Assembly: GCA_002811675.1 (NCBI GenBank)
Contig: PDIM01000028.1
Location: 31,696 to 68,944 of the forward strand
DNA from: Ichthyosporea sp. XGB-2017a
Lineage: Eukaryota > Opisthokonta > Ichthyosporea
DNA: 37,249 bases
Direction: 5' to 3'
Every line of letters starts with the position of its first letter. The first letter of the stretch is position 1. The translations under genes and the position numbers were made by a program. Positions 37,207-37,249 of this stretch are shown here, piece after piece. The notes under the pieces were generated by a model. The model was not told the DNA's origin. It ran no database searches and was given only the letters and a program-made list of their open reading frames with translations.

Positions 37207-37249
37207 CCCTTTTTTTTTTTTTTTTAAAAAAAGGGGGTTTTTTTTTTTT
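37207..37249. repeat. Homopolymer foldback at the window end
   Basis: CCC, 16 T, 7 A, GGGGG, then 12 T. The CCCTTTTTTT...AAAAAAAGGG part is self-complementary. This resembles a contig end in a homopolymer region, possibly a sequencing or assembly artefact. Confidence 0.6.

Larger units (their letters stand above)
36957..37249. other. EXO70 upstream region and window end
   Basis: 293 bp with the presumed EXO70 promoter. From 37130 the sequence turns into low-complexity A/C repeats and then homopolymers. No gene seen. Confidence 0.5.

Noticed and set aside
1-37249. CRISPR array, prophage, operon or bacterial transfer
   Set aside because: No spaced identical repeats, no phage or bacterial-type genes, and spliceosomal introns plus animal-type domains throughout.

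Overview
The window is nuclear DNA from a unicellular eukaryote, most likely a flagellate relative of animals (unicellular Holozoa). No tRNA, rRNA, CRISPR array, operon or complete transposon was recognised. Four genes point to Holozoa: a T-box factor, a metazoan-type CSL (RBPJ) factor, a fused glutamyl-prolyl-tRNA synthetase with WHEP linkers, and an M18BP1/KNL2 centromere protein. A ZMYND10 homologue, a dynein-arm assembly factor, suggests a motile cilium or flagellum. Species cannot be fixed from sequence alone. Genes are dense, introns are about 100-145 bp with GTRAG-type donors and often a CTAAY branch point, and 3' UTRs look very short.

Layout, left to right. 1-877: repeat-rich DNA. 878-3957 (+): M18BP1/KNL2. 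4265-5071 (-): EMG1. 6399-8543 (+): PP2A B56 subunit. 9387-11367 (+): ZMYND10, six exons. 11492-16372 (-): full-length ABCA transporter. 18076-20154 (-): a protein with two T-box domains. 22203-24020 (+): PDE9-type phosphodiesterase. 24136-25092 (-): exosome subunit MTR3. 25389-25662 (+): a 55-residue MOZART2-like microprotein. 26868-28910 (+): CSL. 29135-34078 (-): EPRS. 34675-36956 (-): exocyst EXO70. The last bases are low-complexity and look like a contig end.

Most genes are unrelated housekeeping genes; there is no single pathway. Themes that recur are mitosis and cytoskeleton (KNL2 for CENP-A loading, MOZART2 for the gamma-tubulin ring complex, B56-PP2A, ZMYND10 for dynein arms), RNA and translation (EMG1, MTR3, EPRS), and two developmental-type transcription factors (T-box and CSL) about 7 kb apart. 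The most unusual items are the double T-box protein, with T-box-like half-sites upstream of its own start; the MOZART2-like microprotein, found only by splicing two small exons; the KNL2 architecture SANTA + CENP-C-like motif + SANT; a five-WHEP EPRS with one degenerate repeat; and a dispersed repeat present in two inverted copies 26 kb apart.
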